Position numbers and translations under genes: made by a program. This document shows, in pieces, positions 8,209 through 16,510 of a stretch of 64,000 bases of DNA (the first letter of the stretch is position 1; each line of letters begins with the position of its first letter). Below the pieces are notes generated by a model that did no database searches, had not been told where the DNA came from, and worked only from the letters and a program-made list of their open reading frames with translations. The stretch is taken from the NCBI GenBank assembly GCA_963847675.1, contig CAWKAP010000008.1, positions 372,001-436,000 on the forward strand, written 5' to 3'. Source of the stretch: JADJWR01 sp963847675. GTDB lineage: Bacteria > Pseudomonadota > Gammaproteobacteria > Burkholderiales > Burkholderiaceae_F.

Positions 8209-8634
8209 ATGACCCGCGCCACCGTCGGCGAGCGCTTCACGGAGACCGCCCATCTGAGCGCTGACTCGATCCGCGCCTTCGCCGACTCGGTCGGCGACAG
8301 CAATCCGCTGCACCACGACGAGGCGCTGGCGGCGCGCTCGCGCTTCGGCCGCCTGATTGCCAGCGGCACGCACAGCGCCTCGCTGCTGATGGCGCTCACC
8401 GCTTCGCACTTCTCGCGCCACGCACAGCCGCTGGGCCTGGAATTCAAGCTCCACTTCCACCGGGCGGTGTGCGCCGGCGATACGCTGGAACTGGCCTGGA
8501 CCGTGACCCGCGTGCAATGGAAGGCCTCGCTCGGCGGCGACCTGGTCTGGCTCGATGGCGAGGCACGCAACCAGAACGGCGAACTGGCGCTGGCGGCCAC
8601 TGCGACGCTGCTGGTCACCGACCGAGCGCCATGA
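8209..8634 (+). CDS. MaoC-like hot-dog dehydratase
   Basis: A 141-residue single hot-dog domain with the R-hydratase catalytic signature: DSVGDSNPLHHDEALA near residue 26, giving the Asp/His pair used to hydrate trans-2-enoyl-CoA, and a GTHSASLLMAL segment. It probably hydrates or dehydrates an acyl-CoA thioester in the cytosol. AGGAG at 8199-8203 serves the ATG at 8209. The 3' end overlaps the next start as ATGA (8631-8634). It opens a run of four overlapping genes. Confidence 0.82.
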   Translation: MTRATVGERFTETAHLSADSIRAFADSVGDSNPLHHDEALAARSRFGRLIASGTHSASLLMALTASHFSRHAQPLGLEFKLHFHRAVCAGDTLELAWTVTRVQWKASLGGDLVWLDGEARNQNGELALAATATLLVTDRAP

Positions 8635-9059
8635 CCGAGCCGCCCGACTTCTCGCAGCCCGTATCGGGCCCCGCGTATGGCCGCACTTTCCGGGTGCTGG
8701 CCACGGGACTGTTGCTGTTCGTGCTCCTGATGGCCGCGCGCGCGACGCTCAACCTTCCGGAGGACCATCAGGCGGCGCAGGGGTACTGGATCCTCGGAAT
8801 CGGTCTGCTGGGGCTGCTGGCCTCCTACTGGGTGTTCCTGCGATCGACGACGACGATCGACGCGAAAGGCATCCGGCAGAGCGGCTTGACCGATAAGAAG
8901 GTCGAATGGCGCGAGGTGTACAGCGCAAGACTGTGGGGACCGCCGTTCGCGCGCCGGCTGATCGTGCGGACCGTCGGCGGCCGCTTCCGCTTTTTCTTCG
9001 GCGGATCACCTGAAGTGCTGGCGGCATTCGCCCGTATCGCGCAGGCGTACCGCCGGTGA
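8631..9059 (+). CDS. Two-helix membrane protein with PH-like cytoplasmic tail
   Basis: I do not recognise a named family for this 142-residue protein. Residues about 20-40 (RVLATGLLLFVLLMAARATL) and 50-68 (YWILGIGLLGLLASYWVFL) are two transmembrane helices. The remainder, TTTIDAKGIRQSGL to VGGRFRFFFGGSPEVL, has the alternating pattern of a small beta-barrel like the bacterial PH-like domains found after such helices. The start overlaps the MaoC stop, and its stop overlaps the start of the downstream metallo-hydrolase (GTGA at 9056-9059), so it is made together with two enzymes. Confidence 0.68.
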   Translation: MTEPPDFSQPVSGPAYGRTFRVLATGLLLFVLLMAARATLNLPEDHQAAQGYWILGIGLLGLLASYWVFLRSTTTIDAKGIRQSGLTDKKVEWREVYSARLWGPPFARRLIVRTVGGRFRFFFGGSPEVLAAFARIAQAYRR

Positions 9060-9985
9060 GCGGCGCGCATCCCGGGCTGCCGGGCACGATCGAAGTGCTC
9101 GAGCGCGGCTGGCTCAGTTCGAACAGCGTCGTCTTCGACGACGGCGGCGAGATCAGCATCGTCGACACGGGCTACGTGACGCACGCGCCGATGCTGGTGC
9201 GGCTGATCGAGCACGTGCGGCGCGGCCGGCCGATCACGCACATCGTCAACACGCACCTGCATTCCGATCACGTCGGCGGCAACGCGGCGCTGCACGCACG
9301 CTGGCGGCCGGCCATCACGATCCCGCCGGGGCTGGCTCCGGCGGTCCGGCACTGGGACGAGCAGCGGCTGAACTTCACGGCCACCGGGCAGCGCTGCGCG
9401 CGCTTCGACTACGACAGCCTGATCGATCCGGGCGCGTCGCTGCGGCTCGGCGGGCTCGACTGGCGGGTGCTCGAAGGCGGCGGGCACGACCCCGAAATGG
9501 TGCTGCTGTACAACGACGACGAGCGCATCCTGCTCTCGGCCGACGCACTGTGGGAAGACGGCTTCGGAGTGATCTTTCCCGAACTGGAGGGCGCTTCGGG
9601 CTTCGCCGAGCAGCAGGCGGTGCTCGAGACGATCGGCGCGCTGTCGCCGCGCGTCGTCGTCCCCGGGCATGGCAGGCCTTTCACCGACGTTGGCGCCGCA
9701 CTGGACAACGCCCGCCGGCGCCTCGACTACCTGAGCAGCGATCCGGAGCGCAATGCGCGGCATGGCTCCAAGGTGCTGATCAAGTTCTGGCTGCTCGACG
9801 TGCGCAGCACGACGCTCGAGCAATTGCACGACCACTTCGCGCGCACCGATTACCTGCGCCTGATCCATCGTCGCTACTTTGCCGGCCAGGATTTCGCGCG
9901 GATGGTCGATGCCCACGTGGCCGAACTGGTACGCGCCGGCGCGGCCGAATTCGCCGGCGGGATGCTCCACAATCGCGACGCATGA
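9056..9985 (+). CDS. Metallo-beta-lactamase-fold hydrolase
   Basis: A 309-residue MBL-fold enzyme. The zinc motif HxHxDH is present as THLHSDHVGGN near residue 66, followed by GGGHDPEMVLLY (third histidine), SADALW (bridging aspartate) and VVPGHGRPF (last histidine). The C-terminal 80 residues form a helical extension. The family includes lactonases, glyoxalase II and aryl sulfatases; the substrate is unknown. Start is GTG at 9056, overlapping the preceding stop; the stop overlaps the next ATG at 9982. The neighbourhood of isomerase and hydratase genes suggests a hydrolase in acid or thioester metabolism. Confidence 0.83.
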   Translation: MSGAHPGLPGTIEVLERGWLSSNSVVFDDGGEISIVDTGYVTHAPMLVRLIEHVRRGRPITHIVNTHLHSDHVGGNAALHARWRPAITIPPGLAPAVRHWDEQRLNFTATGQRCARFDYDSLIDPGASLRLGGLDWRVLEGGGHDPEMVLLYNDDERILLSADALWEDGFGVIFPELEGASGFAEQQAVLETIGALSPRVVVPGHGRPFTDVGAALDNARRRLDYLSSDPERNARHGSKVLIKFWLLDVRSTTLEQLHDHFARTDYLRLIHRRYFAGQDFARMVDAHVAELVRAGAAEFAGGMLHNRDA

Positions 9986-10533
9986 GACGCGCCGTTCTTG
10001 TCTGCTTCACTGCCGCGCTGCTGTTGGCCGGCTGTGCCGCGCCGCCGGCGGCCGACCGCCCCGGCGCAGCCGGGCCGGAGCCGCCGTCGCTCGGATTCTT
10101 CAGCCGAATCAAGGTGCCCGACAGCCATGAGCCGGTGCTGAAGCTCGCCGCCAAGGGCGTGCAGATCTTCCGCTGCGAGCGCGTCGGCAACGTTTACGAG
10201 TGGCGTTTCCGTCAACCCGAGGCCGAGCTTTTCGATGCCCAGGGCCAGCCGGCGGGCCGGCACGGGGCCAACTTCTCGTTCGAGCACCGCGATGGCAGCC
10301 GCATCCTTGGCGCCGTGATTGCCCACGACCGTGCCGATTCCGCCGACACGCTCCCTTGGCTGCTCCTTTCGGCGAAGAGCTTCGGCAGCGGCGCGCTGGC
10401 CGGCGTCAGCTACGTGCAGCGGGTGAATACCCGCGCCGGCATGCCTCCGGCCGGATGCAGCGCCGGCCAGGCCAGCCGCCTGCTGCGCGTCGATTTCAGC
10501 GCCGACTTCGTCTTCTATCGGCCGCGCGGATAG
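9982..10533 (+). CDS. DUF3455-type lipoprotein
   Basis: A 183-residue secreted protein. The N-terminus (MRRAVLVCFTAALLLAGCAA) is a lipoprotein signal with lipobox LAGC. The mature part follows the DUF3455 pattern: KGVQIFRCERV, YEWRFRQPEAELFDAQG, a DGSRILG strand, PWLLLSAK, VQRVNTRAGMPP, and a terminal ADFVFYRP. No function is established for the family. It is the last gene of the coupled run that starts at 8209; a 154-bp gap follows. Confidence 0.8.
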   Translation: MRRAVLVCFTAALLLAGCAAPPAADRPGAAGPEPPSLGFFSRIKVPDSHEPVLKLAAKGVQIFRCERVGNVYEWRFRQPEAELFDAQGQPAGRHGANFSFEHRDGSRILGAVIAHDRADSADTLPWLLLSAKSFGSGALAGVSYVQRVNTRAGMPPAGCSAGQASRLLRVDFSADFVFYRPRG

Positions 10534-10687
10534 CCCGCCGCGGCGCGGTCCGGCTCACCCGGAAGACGCCTCGGCGCGCCTCTTTGGCGCCGCTCGGCCA
10601 GGCCCAAATTCATGGCTCACCGCGAGGTGCGGGGGCAGTCGGTTAAAATTGCGTGTTGTTCGGACGTAGAAGCCGGAGGAAGCAAGA

Positions 10688-11359
10688 ATGGACATGACCC
10701 CCACGACGGTCGGCGCCTACCTCAGGGATCTGCCGCCAGACCGCAGGGTCGCGATGGCTCGCGTATGCAGCATGATCCGCCGCTCCGCACGGGGAGTGCG
10801 CGAGAGCATGCGCTACGGCCTGGCCTTTTACGAGCTGGACGGCCCGCTTTTCGCGCTCGAATCCGGTCGGCGGCACATGGCGCTTTACGTCGCCGAGCAG
10901 GAAGTCATTGTCAGACACAAGGATGCGTTGCCGGGCATCAATGCCCAGCGCAGCTTCATCAGATTCTCCGACCTGACCCGGCTGCCGCTCGACGTGGTCG
11001 AGAAGATCGTCCGCGACTCGGTGGCGGCGCGCCGCTCGCGCGTCACGGCCGGCACGGTACCCACGCAGGCCGACGCGCTCAGGCTGTGGGCAATCAACGA
11101 GGAAAAGGCGGCGCCGCCGCCGGGCTACCAGGTGATCTCGACCAAGCCGCCGCCGGAAGCGGAGGGCGAGGCCGAGGCGGCAGGCAAGCCGCCGGCCGAA
11201 CTGGTGCCCGCGAAAAAGGCCGCGACCCGGCCCGCTGCAAAGGCACCGACGAAAGCGGCTCCCGCACGCAAGAAGGTGGCCGCCGCCAAGGCGCCAGCGA
11301 AGAAGGCGGTAAAGAAAGCCGTCAAGAAGGCGCCGGCAGCAGCCAAGAAGAAGCGCTGA
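10688..11359 (+). CDS. DUF1801 domain protein with histone-H1-like tail
   Basis: A 223-residue protein in two parts. Residues 1-115 form a DUF1801 (YdhG/YjbR-like) domain with ESMRYGLAFYELDGPLFAL, HMALYVAEQEVI and SFIRFSDLTRLPLDVVEKI. After a short linker, residues about 165-223 consist almost only of alanine, lysine and proline (for example AKKAVKKAVKKAPAAAKKKR), like bacterial histone H1/AlgP-type tails that bind nucleic acid. A GGAGGA site at 10676-10681 supports the ATG at 10688. The domain function is unknown; the tail predicts nucleoid or RNA association. Confidence 0.8.
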   Translation: MDMTPTTVGAYLRDLPPDRRVAMARVCSMIRRSARGVRESMRYGLAFYELDGPLFALESGRRHMALYVAEQEVIVRHKDALPGINAQRSFIRFSDLTRLPLDVVEKIVRDSVAARRSRVTAGTVPTQADALRLWAINEEKAAPPPGYQVISTKPPPEAEGEAEAAGKPPAELVPAKKAATRPAAKAPTKAAPARKKVAAAKAPAKKAVKKAVKKAPAAAKKKR

Positions 11360-11369
11360 ACGCGCGCCG

Positions 11370-12602
11370 CTAGCTGTAGCTGCGCGCGTCCTCGATCACC
11401 TTGCCGTCGTTCGGCAGGCTGCCGGGCGGACGGAGTTCGACCGCCCCACCCAGCTTGGTCACCGCGCGAAGCGTCTCGCCGATCGCCTGTGCCAGCGCGG
11501 GGTCATGCGAGTTTGATTCCGCATTCAGCGTCATTGCATCGCTTGCACCGCTGCGCGTGACCACAAGCCGCAGACGTCCGAGCTCGGCGTGTCGCCGGCC
11601 GATCTCGGCGACCTGTTCCGGCCGCACGAACATCCCCTTGACCTTCGTGGTCTGATCGGCGCGTCCCATCCAGCCACGAATCCGCGTGTTGGTCCGGCCA
11701 CAGGGCGATGCGCCCGGCATCACGGCCGACAGGTCGCCCAGGGCGAGCCGGATCCACGGGTGATGGTGATCGAACGAGGTGACGACGATCTCGCCCACCT
11801 CTCCCGGAGCAACCGGCTCGCCGGTGCCCGGACGGACGATCTCCAGCAGCACGTCCTCGTTGACCACCATGCCCTCGCGCGCCGGCGTCTCATAGGCGAT
11901 GCAGCCAAGGTCCGCGGTCGCGTAGAGCTGATAGGCATCGATGCCGCGGTCGCGGATCTCCGCTTGAAGCGACGGGGGAAACGCGGCGCCGGAGACGGCT
12001 GCCTTGCGGATCGATTTCGCGGGACGACCTGCCTTGTCGGCGGCGTCGAGCAGGATCTTCAGGAAATCCGGCGTGCCGCTGTACGCGACCGGTCGCAGAT
12101 CCTCGATCAACTCGAGTTGCTGCTCGGTGTTGCCCGGCCCGGCCGGAATCACCGAGCAACCCACGGCGCGCGCGCCGGAGTCGAGGATGAAGCCGCCCGG
12201 CGTCAGGTGATAGGAGAACGTGTTCAGCACCACGTCGCCGAGGCGGAAGCCGGCGGCGAACAGCCCGCGCCCCGCGCGCCACGCGTCGTCGTGGCGCCCC
12301 TCCGGTTCGTAGATCGGGCCCGGCGAGGTGAACAAACGGCCAAAAGAGAACGTGGCGTCGGGCAGCAGGCCGCCGAACGGCGGCGCTTCCTTCTGCATTG
12401 CCGGCAGGCTTCCCTTGCGCAGCACCGGCAGCCTGGCCAATGCATCCGCCCCCTTGACGGCGGACGGGTCGATGTTGCCGAGGTGCGCCCGCCAGCCGGG
12501 TGCCCTGACCGCCGTGGCGATCAGCGCCGGCAGACGCTCGTAAAGATCGTGTTCGCGTTCGGCCGGGCTGCGCGTTTCACGCGCGTCGAAATGTTCGCTC
12601 AT
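11370..12602 (-). CDS. Phenylacetate-CoA ligase-like AMP-forming enzyme
   Basis: A 410-residue protein of the PaaK-like branch of the AMP-forming ligases. Visible segments are FTSPGPIYEPEGR near residue 90, the adenylate-contact region YQLYATADLGCIAYET near 223, the GEVGEIVVTSFDHHHPWIRLALGD stretch, and GWMGRADQTTKVKGMFV near 320, equivalent to the hinge region. The enzyme should adenylate an aromatic or related carboxylic acid and form the CoA ester. Its substrate is unclear. It lies just downstream of a liv transporter cluster on the same strand, which often accompanies ligases of this type. Confidence 0.82.
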   Translation of the reverse strand: MSEHFDARETRSPAEREHDLYERLPALIATAVRAPGWRAHLGNIDPSAVKGADALARLPVLRKGSLPAMQKEAPPFGGLLPDATFSFGRLFTSPGPIYEPEGRHDDAWRAGRGLFAAGFRLGDVVLNTFSYHLTPGGFILDSGARAVGCSVIPAGPGNTEQQLELIEDLRPVAYSGTPDFLKILLDAADKAGRPAKSIRKAAVSGAAFPPSLQAEIRDRGIDAYQLYATADLGCIAYETPAREGMVVNEDVLLEIVRPGTGEPVAPGEVGEIVVTSFDHHHPWIRLALGDLSAVMPGASPCGRTNTRIRGWMGRADQTTKVKGMFVRPEQVAEIGRRHAELGRLRLVVTRSGASDAMTLNAESNSHDPALAQAIGETLRAVTKLGGAVELRPPGSLPNDGKVIEDARSYS

Positions 12603-12626
12603 TGCATGGTCTCCGTGACGCGGCGG

Positions 12627-12857
12627 CTACTTGGTCTGCGCCTCCATCTCTTCGCGCCGCTTTGCGTCCTTTGCCGCCGCCTCGTCGAGCCGCTTCTGCA
12701 CGTTATCGATCGTCGCCTTGGGGTTGAGGATCGACGGGCTGCCCGACTCGCTCTTCTCGGCCGCCTTCTCCGCCGCCGCCTCACCGGCGTTGTCGCGCTT
12801 GGGGCTGCAGGCGGCAACCGATACGACGATCAGCATCAGCAGAAAGAGGCATTTCAA
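12627..12857 (-). CDS. Small lipoprotein
   Basis: A 76-residue product with a short signal ending in the lipobox VAAC at residues 14-17 (MKCLFLLMLIVVSVAAC). The mature part is charged and helical, with KAAEKSESGSPSI and VQKRLDEAAAKDAKRREEM, suggesting a small coiled coil in the periplasm. No family is recognised. It sits 24 bp upstream of the PaaK-like ligase on the same strand. Confidence 0.65.
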   Translation of the reverse strand: MKCLFLLMLIVVSVAACSPKRDNAGEAAAEKAAEKSESGSPSILNPKATIDNVQKRLDEAAAKDAKRREEMEAQTK

Positions 12858-12958
12858 TCAAACACTCCCAGAAGAAGAGAGCGGCTCGGTTGCTGCCGCC
12901 GCAGTTCGAGGTCAGTTGCGATTTATCACCGCGTGCGGAATGGGCGCGTCAACCCGGT

Positions 12959-13051
12959 GCGTCAGAAAGCCGCCAGGCTAGGCGCGCGAGCGCAGACAGT
13001 ACGAACAAGTACGGCAAGCGAGCGCAACGACGCATGGCGGTTTTCTGACGC
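12959..13051. repeat. Long imperfect inverted repeat downstream of livF
   Basis: Arms GCGTCAGAAAGCCGCCA (12959-12975) and TGGCGGTTTTCTGACGC (13035-13051) pair with one mismatch over 17 bp. The 59-nt interior holds two copies of GCGAGCGCA (12986-12994 and 13018-13026) and a small GTAC-GAACAA-GTAC hairpin (12999-13012). It begins 10 bp past the livF stop. It has no T-run, so it is not a classical terminator; it resembles a mobile or REP-like intergenic element or a long stabilising hairpin. Confidence 0.7.
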
Positions 13052-13060
13052 GCCGGCCCC

Positions 13061-13864
13061 TCAGGCGAGCCAGCGCTTGCGGCGGCGATAGAACTTGGCG
13101 TCGCGGAAGCTCTTGCGCCCCTCGCGCGAGATGCCGAGGTAGAACTCCTTGACGTCCTCGTTTTCGGCCAGATCCTTCGCCGCGCCGTCCATCACGACGC
13201 GCCCGCTCTCGAGGATGTAGCCGTAGTGCGCGTACCTCAGCGCGATGTTGGTGTTCTGTTCGGCGAGCAAAAACGACACCCGCTCCTTGTCGTTCAGGTT
13301 CTTGACGATGCCGAAGATCTCGTCGACCACCTGCGGCGCCAGCCCCATCGACGGCTCGTCGAGCAGGATCATGTGCGGGCTGGCCATCAGCGCCCGGCCG
13401 ATCGCCGTCATCTGCTGCTCGCCGCCGGACGTGTAGCCCGACTGCGAACTGCGGCGCTGCTTCAGGCGCGGGAAATACGCGTAGACCTTTTCCAGGCTGG
13501 CGTCGACTTCGCTGCGCGACGCCGCGCGCGCATAGGCTCCGGCGAGCAGGTTTTCCTCGACCGTCAGGTGCGCGAAACAGCGCCGCCCCTCCATCACCTG
13601 CACCACGCCGCGCTTGACGAGATCGTAGGCGGTCAGCCGCTCGATGCGGTCGCCCTTGTATTCGATGTAGCCCTTGGTGACCTCGCCACGCTCGCCCTGC
13701 AGCAGGTTCGACACCGCGCGCAGCGTGGTGGTCTTGCCGGCGCCGTTGGCGCCGAGCAGCGCGACGATGCCGCCCTCCGGGACGGTCAGCGACACGCCCT
13801 TCAGCACCAGGATCACATGGTTGTAGATGACCTCGATGCCATTGACGGTCAGTAAAGACGACAC
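13061..13864 (-). CDS. livF: Branched-chain amino acid-type ABC transporter ATPase (LivF)
   Basis: A 267-residue ABC ATPase of the LivF type, which together with LivG powers import through LivHM at the inner membrane. Walker A is GANGAGKTT near residue 38, the signature region is SGGEQQMTAIGRAL near 150, and Walker B is MILLDEPSMGL near 170. The GTG at 13864 (VSSLLTVNG) is used as start because it places the first beta strand normally; an ATG at 13909 would add 15 residues of no family character. The C-terminal 25 residues are unusually basic (YRRRKRWLA). It is last in the cluster, separated from the binding-protein gene by two hairpins. Confidence 0.88.
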   Translation of the reverse strand: MSSLLTVNGIEVIYNHVILVLKGVSLTVPEGGIVALLGANGAGKTTTLRAVSNLLQGERGEVTKGYIEYKGDRIERLTAYDLVKRGVVQVMEGRRCFAHLTVEENLLAGAYARAASRSEVDASLEKVYAYFPRLKQRRSSQSGYTSGGEQQMTAIGRALMASPHMILLDEPSMGLAPQVVDEIFGIVKNLNDKERVSFLLAEQNTNIALRYAHYGYILESGRVVMDGAAKDLAENEDVKEFYLGISREGRKSFRDAKFYRRRKRWLA

Positions 13865-13889
13865 GGTAGTCCCCGATCGGTTTTGTCGA

Positions 13890-13953
13890 CTTCGGTGAGG
13901 CCCGCGCACGGCGGCCTCACCGAAGCCGCCCGCGCAGCCTGCCGCGCGGGCGG
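13890..13953 (-). terminator. Tandem intercistronic stem-loops after the binding-protein gene
   Basis: Two perfect hairpins lie back to back. The first pairs CTTCGGTGAGGCC (13890-13902) with GGCCTCACCGAAG (13913-13925), a 13-bp stem with a 10-nt loop. The second pairs CCGCCCGCGC (13926-13935) with GCGCGGGCGG (13944-13953), a 10-bp stem with an 8-nt loop. They follow the binding-protein stop and precede livF. No U-run follows on the minus strand, so partial termination or protection of the upstream mRNA from 3' decay, giving more binding protein than ATPase, is more likely than full termination. Confidence 0.65.
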
Positions 13954-13970
13954 GCCCCAGACAGCAGCGT

Positions 13971-15309
13971 TCAGCCGCCTGCCAGTTCCTTCGCGCAGTC
14001 GCGGCGCGGCAGTTTCTTCTCGGCCAGATACGCGTTCGCGGACTTCTGGATCATCGGCTTGAGGATCTGCTGGTCGGCCTCATACCAGTCGGAGCTGAAT
14101 TTCCAGTCCTTGCCGTCCCACGTCTGGAGACGCGCATAGTGCGCGCCGCCATGCTCGCGGCAGCTGGTCGAGATCGGCCGCATCACGCCGGCGAAACCCA
14201 TCGCATCGAGCTTCTTCTGGTCGAGCGCGAGGTTCTCCAGTCCCCAGCGGACCTGTTCGCCGGTCAGCGGCTTCTTGCCGAAGCGTTCCTGTGCGCGGCG
14301 CACACCTTCGACGCCGAGCATCGCGCTGATCATGCCGCGGTTGTACAGCACCGAGCCGACCTCGTCCTTCGGACCGGTGCCCTGGCCCTTGTCGTGCAGG
14401 AACTTCAGGATGTCCTCGTGCACCTTGGCCCGCCCGGCGCCGTGCTGCAGCGCCAGCCCGTGATAGCCCTTGGCGTCGGCCGCCACCGGCTGCACGTCGG
14501 GTTCGGCAGCCGACCACCACACGCCGTACATCTTGTCGCGCGGATAGCCGGTGGCCACCGCTTCCTTGATCGACGTCGAGTTCATCACGCCCCAGCCCCA
14601 CAGGAACACGTAGTCGGGACGCTGCTGGCGGATCTGCAGCCAGGTGGCTTTCTGCTCGACGCCCGGGTGGGTCACCGGCAGCAGCAGCAGTTCGTAGCCG
14701 TGCATCTTGGCGCGCTCCTGCAGCAGCGCGATCGGCTCCTTGCCGTACGGCGAGTCGTGATAGACGAGGGCGATCTTCTTGCCCTTGAGCTTGTCGAGAC
14801 CGCCGTTCAGTTTGCCGACGTGCTGGACCAGGATGTCGGCCGCGTCCCAGTAGGTGCCCAGCAGCGGGAAGTTGTACGGGAACGCCTCGCCCTCGACCGA
14901 GTCGGCGCGGCCGTAGCCGGCGGTGATCAGCGGGATCTTGTCGGTCGAGGTCTTGTCGGTCAGCGCGAACGTGATGCCGGTCGACAGCGGCTGGAACACC
15001 GTTGCGCCCGTGGGGCCCTTGCCCTTCAGCCGCTCGTAGCACTCGACGCCGCGGTCGGTCGCGTAACCGGTCTCGCACTCCTCGTAGGTGATCTTCACCC
15101 CGTTGATGCCGCCGTCGCGCGCGTTGATGAGCTTCAGGTAGTCGCCGTAGCCGTTGGCGAACGGCACGCCGTTCGGCGCATAAGCGCCGGTCCGGTAGAC
15201 CAGCGCCGGGAAGAACTGCTCTTTCGCCTGTGCGCAGCGCGGTGCCGCTGCTCAGCGCAGCAACGACGCCCATCGCGGCCGCCAGGGTCTTCAGTTTCGC
15301 GTATCTCAT
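13971..15309 (-). CDS. Liv-type ABC transporter substrate-binding protein (frame-broken)
   Basis: Periplasmic binding protein of the leucine-binding type, about 445 residues. A signal peptide starts at 15309 (MRYAKLKTLAAAMGVVAAL). Near 15233 one extra base breaks the frame: removing it joins SGTAL to AQAKEQFFPAL, a normal signal-cleavage region, and the frame then runs to 13971. Mature features include NGYGDYLKLINARDGGINGV, YEECETGYATDRGVECYERL, and a long two-lobe core. Ligand is not predictable; family members with this cluster often bind aromatic or hydrophobic acids as well as amino acids. The product ends with RRDCAKELAGG. I regard the break as a sequence error. Confidence 0.82.
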
Positions 15310-15373
15310 AGTGCCTGTCTCCTTTCGAAGGTCGTTGCCAGGGTATAGCGCCCGAGCGCTTGAAAAATCGTTG

Positions 15374-16439
15374 TCAGTGCGGGAACGGCCACAGTCGCAG
15401 CTTCTCCTTGCCGATGGCCCACAGCCGCGCCAGCCCGTGCGGCTCGGCGATCAGGAACAGCACGATCAGCGCGCCGAAGACGATGAATTCGAGGTGCGAG
15501 ACCATCGCCGTCGAAATCGGGATGCCGAGCCAGTTCGGCAACTGGTTCAGCACCAGCGGCAGCACCACGATGAACGCAGCGCCGAAGTAGCTGCCGAGGA
15601 TCGAGCCCATGCCGCCGATGATGATCATGAACAGCAGGTTGAAGCTGAGGTTGATGTTGAACGCCAGCGGCTCCCACGCGCCCAGGTGCACGAAGCCCCA
15701 CAGGGCGCCGGCCACGCCGGCAAAGAACGAACTGACCGCGAACGCGGACAGCTTCGCGTGCAGCGGCCGGATGCCGATCACGCTGGCCGCGACGTCCATG
15801 TCGCGGATCGCCATCCACGAGCGGCCGATGTGCGAGCGCGTCAGGTTCTTGGCCAGCAGCGTCATCACGACGAGCACGCCGAGCAGGAACCAGTACTTCT
15901 CGACCGGTTCGTCGACGATCCAGCCGAACAGGTTCAACGTCGGCCGGCGACACCGAACCCGACGGCGAGTAGTTGGTGAACCACTTGACGCGCGCGAACA
16001 CCCAGTCGATGAAGAACTGCGCCGCCAGCGTCGCCACGGCCAGGTACAGCCCCTTGATGCGCAGGCTCGGCACGCCGAACAGGATGCCGACCAGCGCCGC
16101 GACCAGTCCCGCCAGCACGAGCACGATCAGGAAGTTCAGGAACGGGAAGCGGATCACCAGGTTGTAGGCGGCATAGGCGCCGACCGACATGAAGGCCGCG
16201 TGGCCGAGCGAGATCTGGCCGCAGTAGCCGACCAGGATGTTCAGCCCGATCGCCGCGATGGTCAGGATCAGGAACGGCACGACGAGCGCGCGGAACATGT
16301 AGTCGCTGGCCAGCAGCGGCACCAGCAGGAAGGCGAGCGCGACCACGCCCCAGACGAAGAAGCGGTCCTGCGTGATCGGCAGCATCTGCTGGTCCGATCG
16401 GTAGGTCGTCTTGAACTGGCCGTTTTCTCTATAGAGCAT
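15374..16439 (-). CDS. livM: Branched-chain amino acid-type ABC permease (LivM, frame-broken)
   Basis: Inner-membrane permease of the LivM type, about 354 residues with the usual series of hydrophobic helices. The first half runs from MLYRENGQFKTTYRSD to TNYSPSGSVSP, including the family segment VGYCGQISLGHAAFMSVGAY. Near 15944 one extra base shifts the frame; the second half continues from TLNLFGWIVDEPVEKYWF to KLRLWPFPH at 15374, including the permease loop NLTRSHIGRSWMAIRDMDVA. Without the extra base the two halves form one standard protein. It lies between livH and the binding-protein gene. Confidence 0.82.
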
Positions 16440-16510
16440 TCTCTTCCTCTTGGGGACAGGCCTCGCGCTGCGCGCGCAGCGTGCCCGCGAGCTCTGTCCT
16501 CAACCGATCT

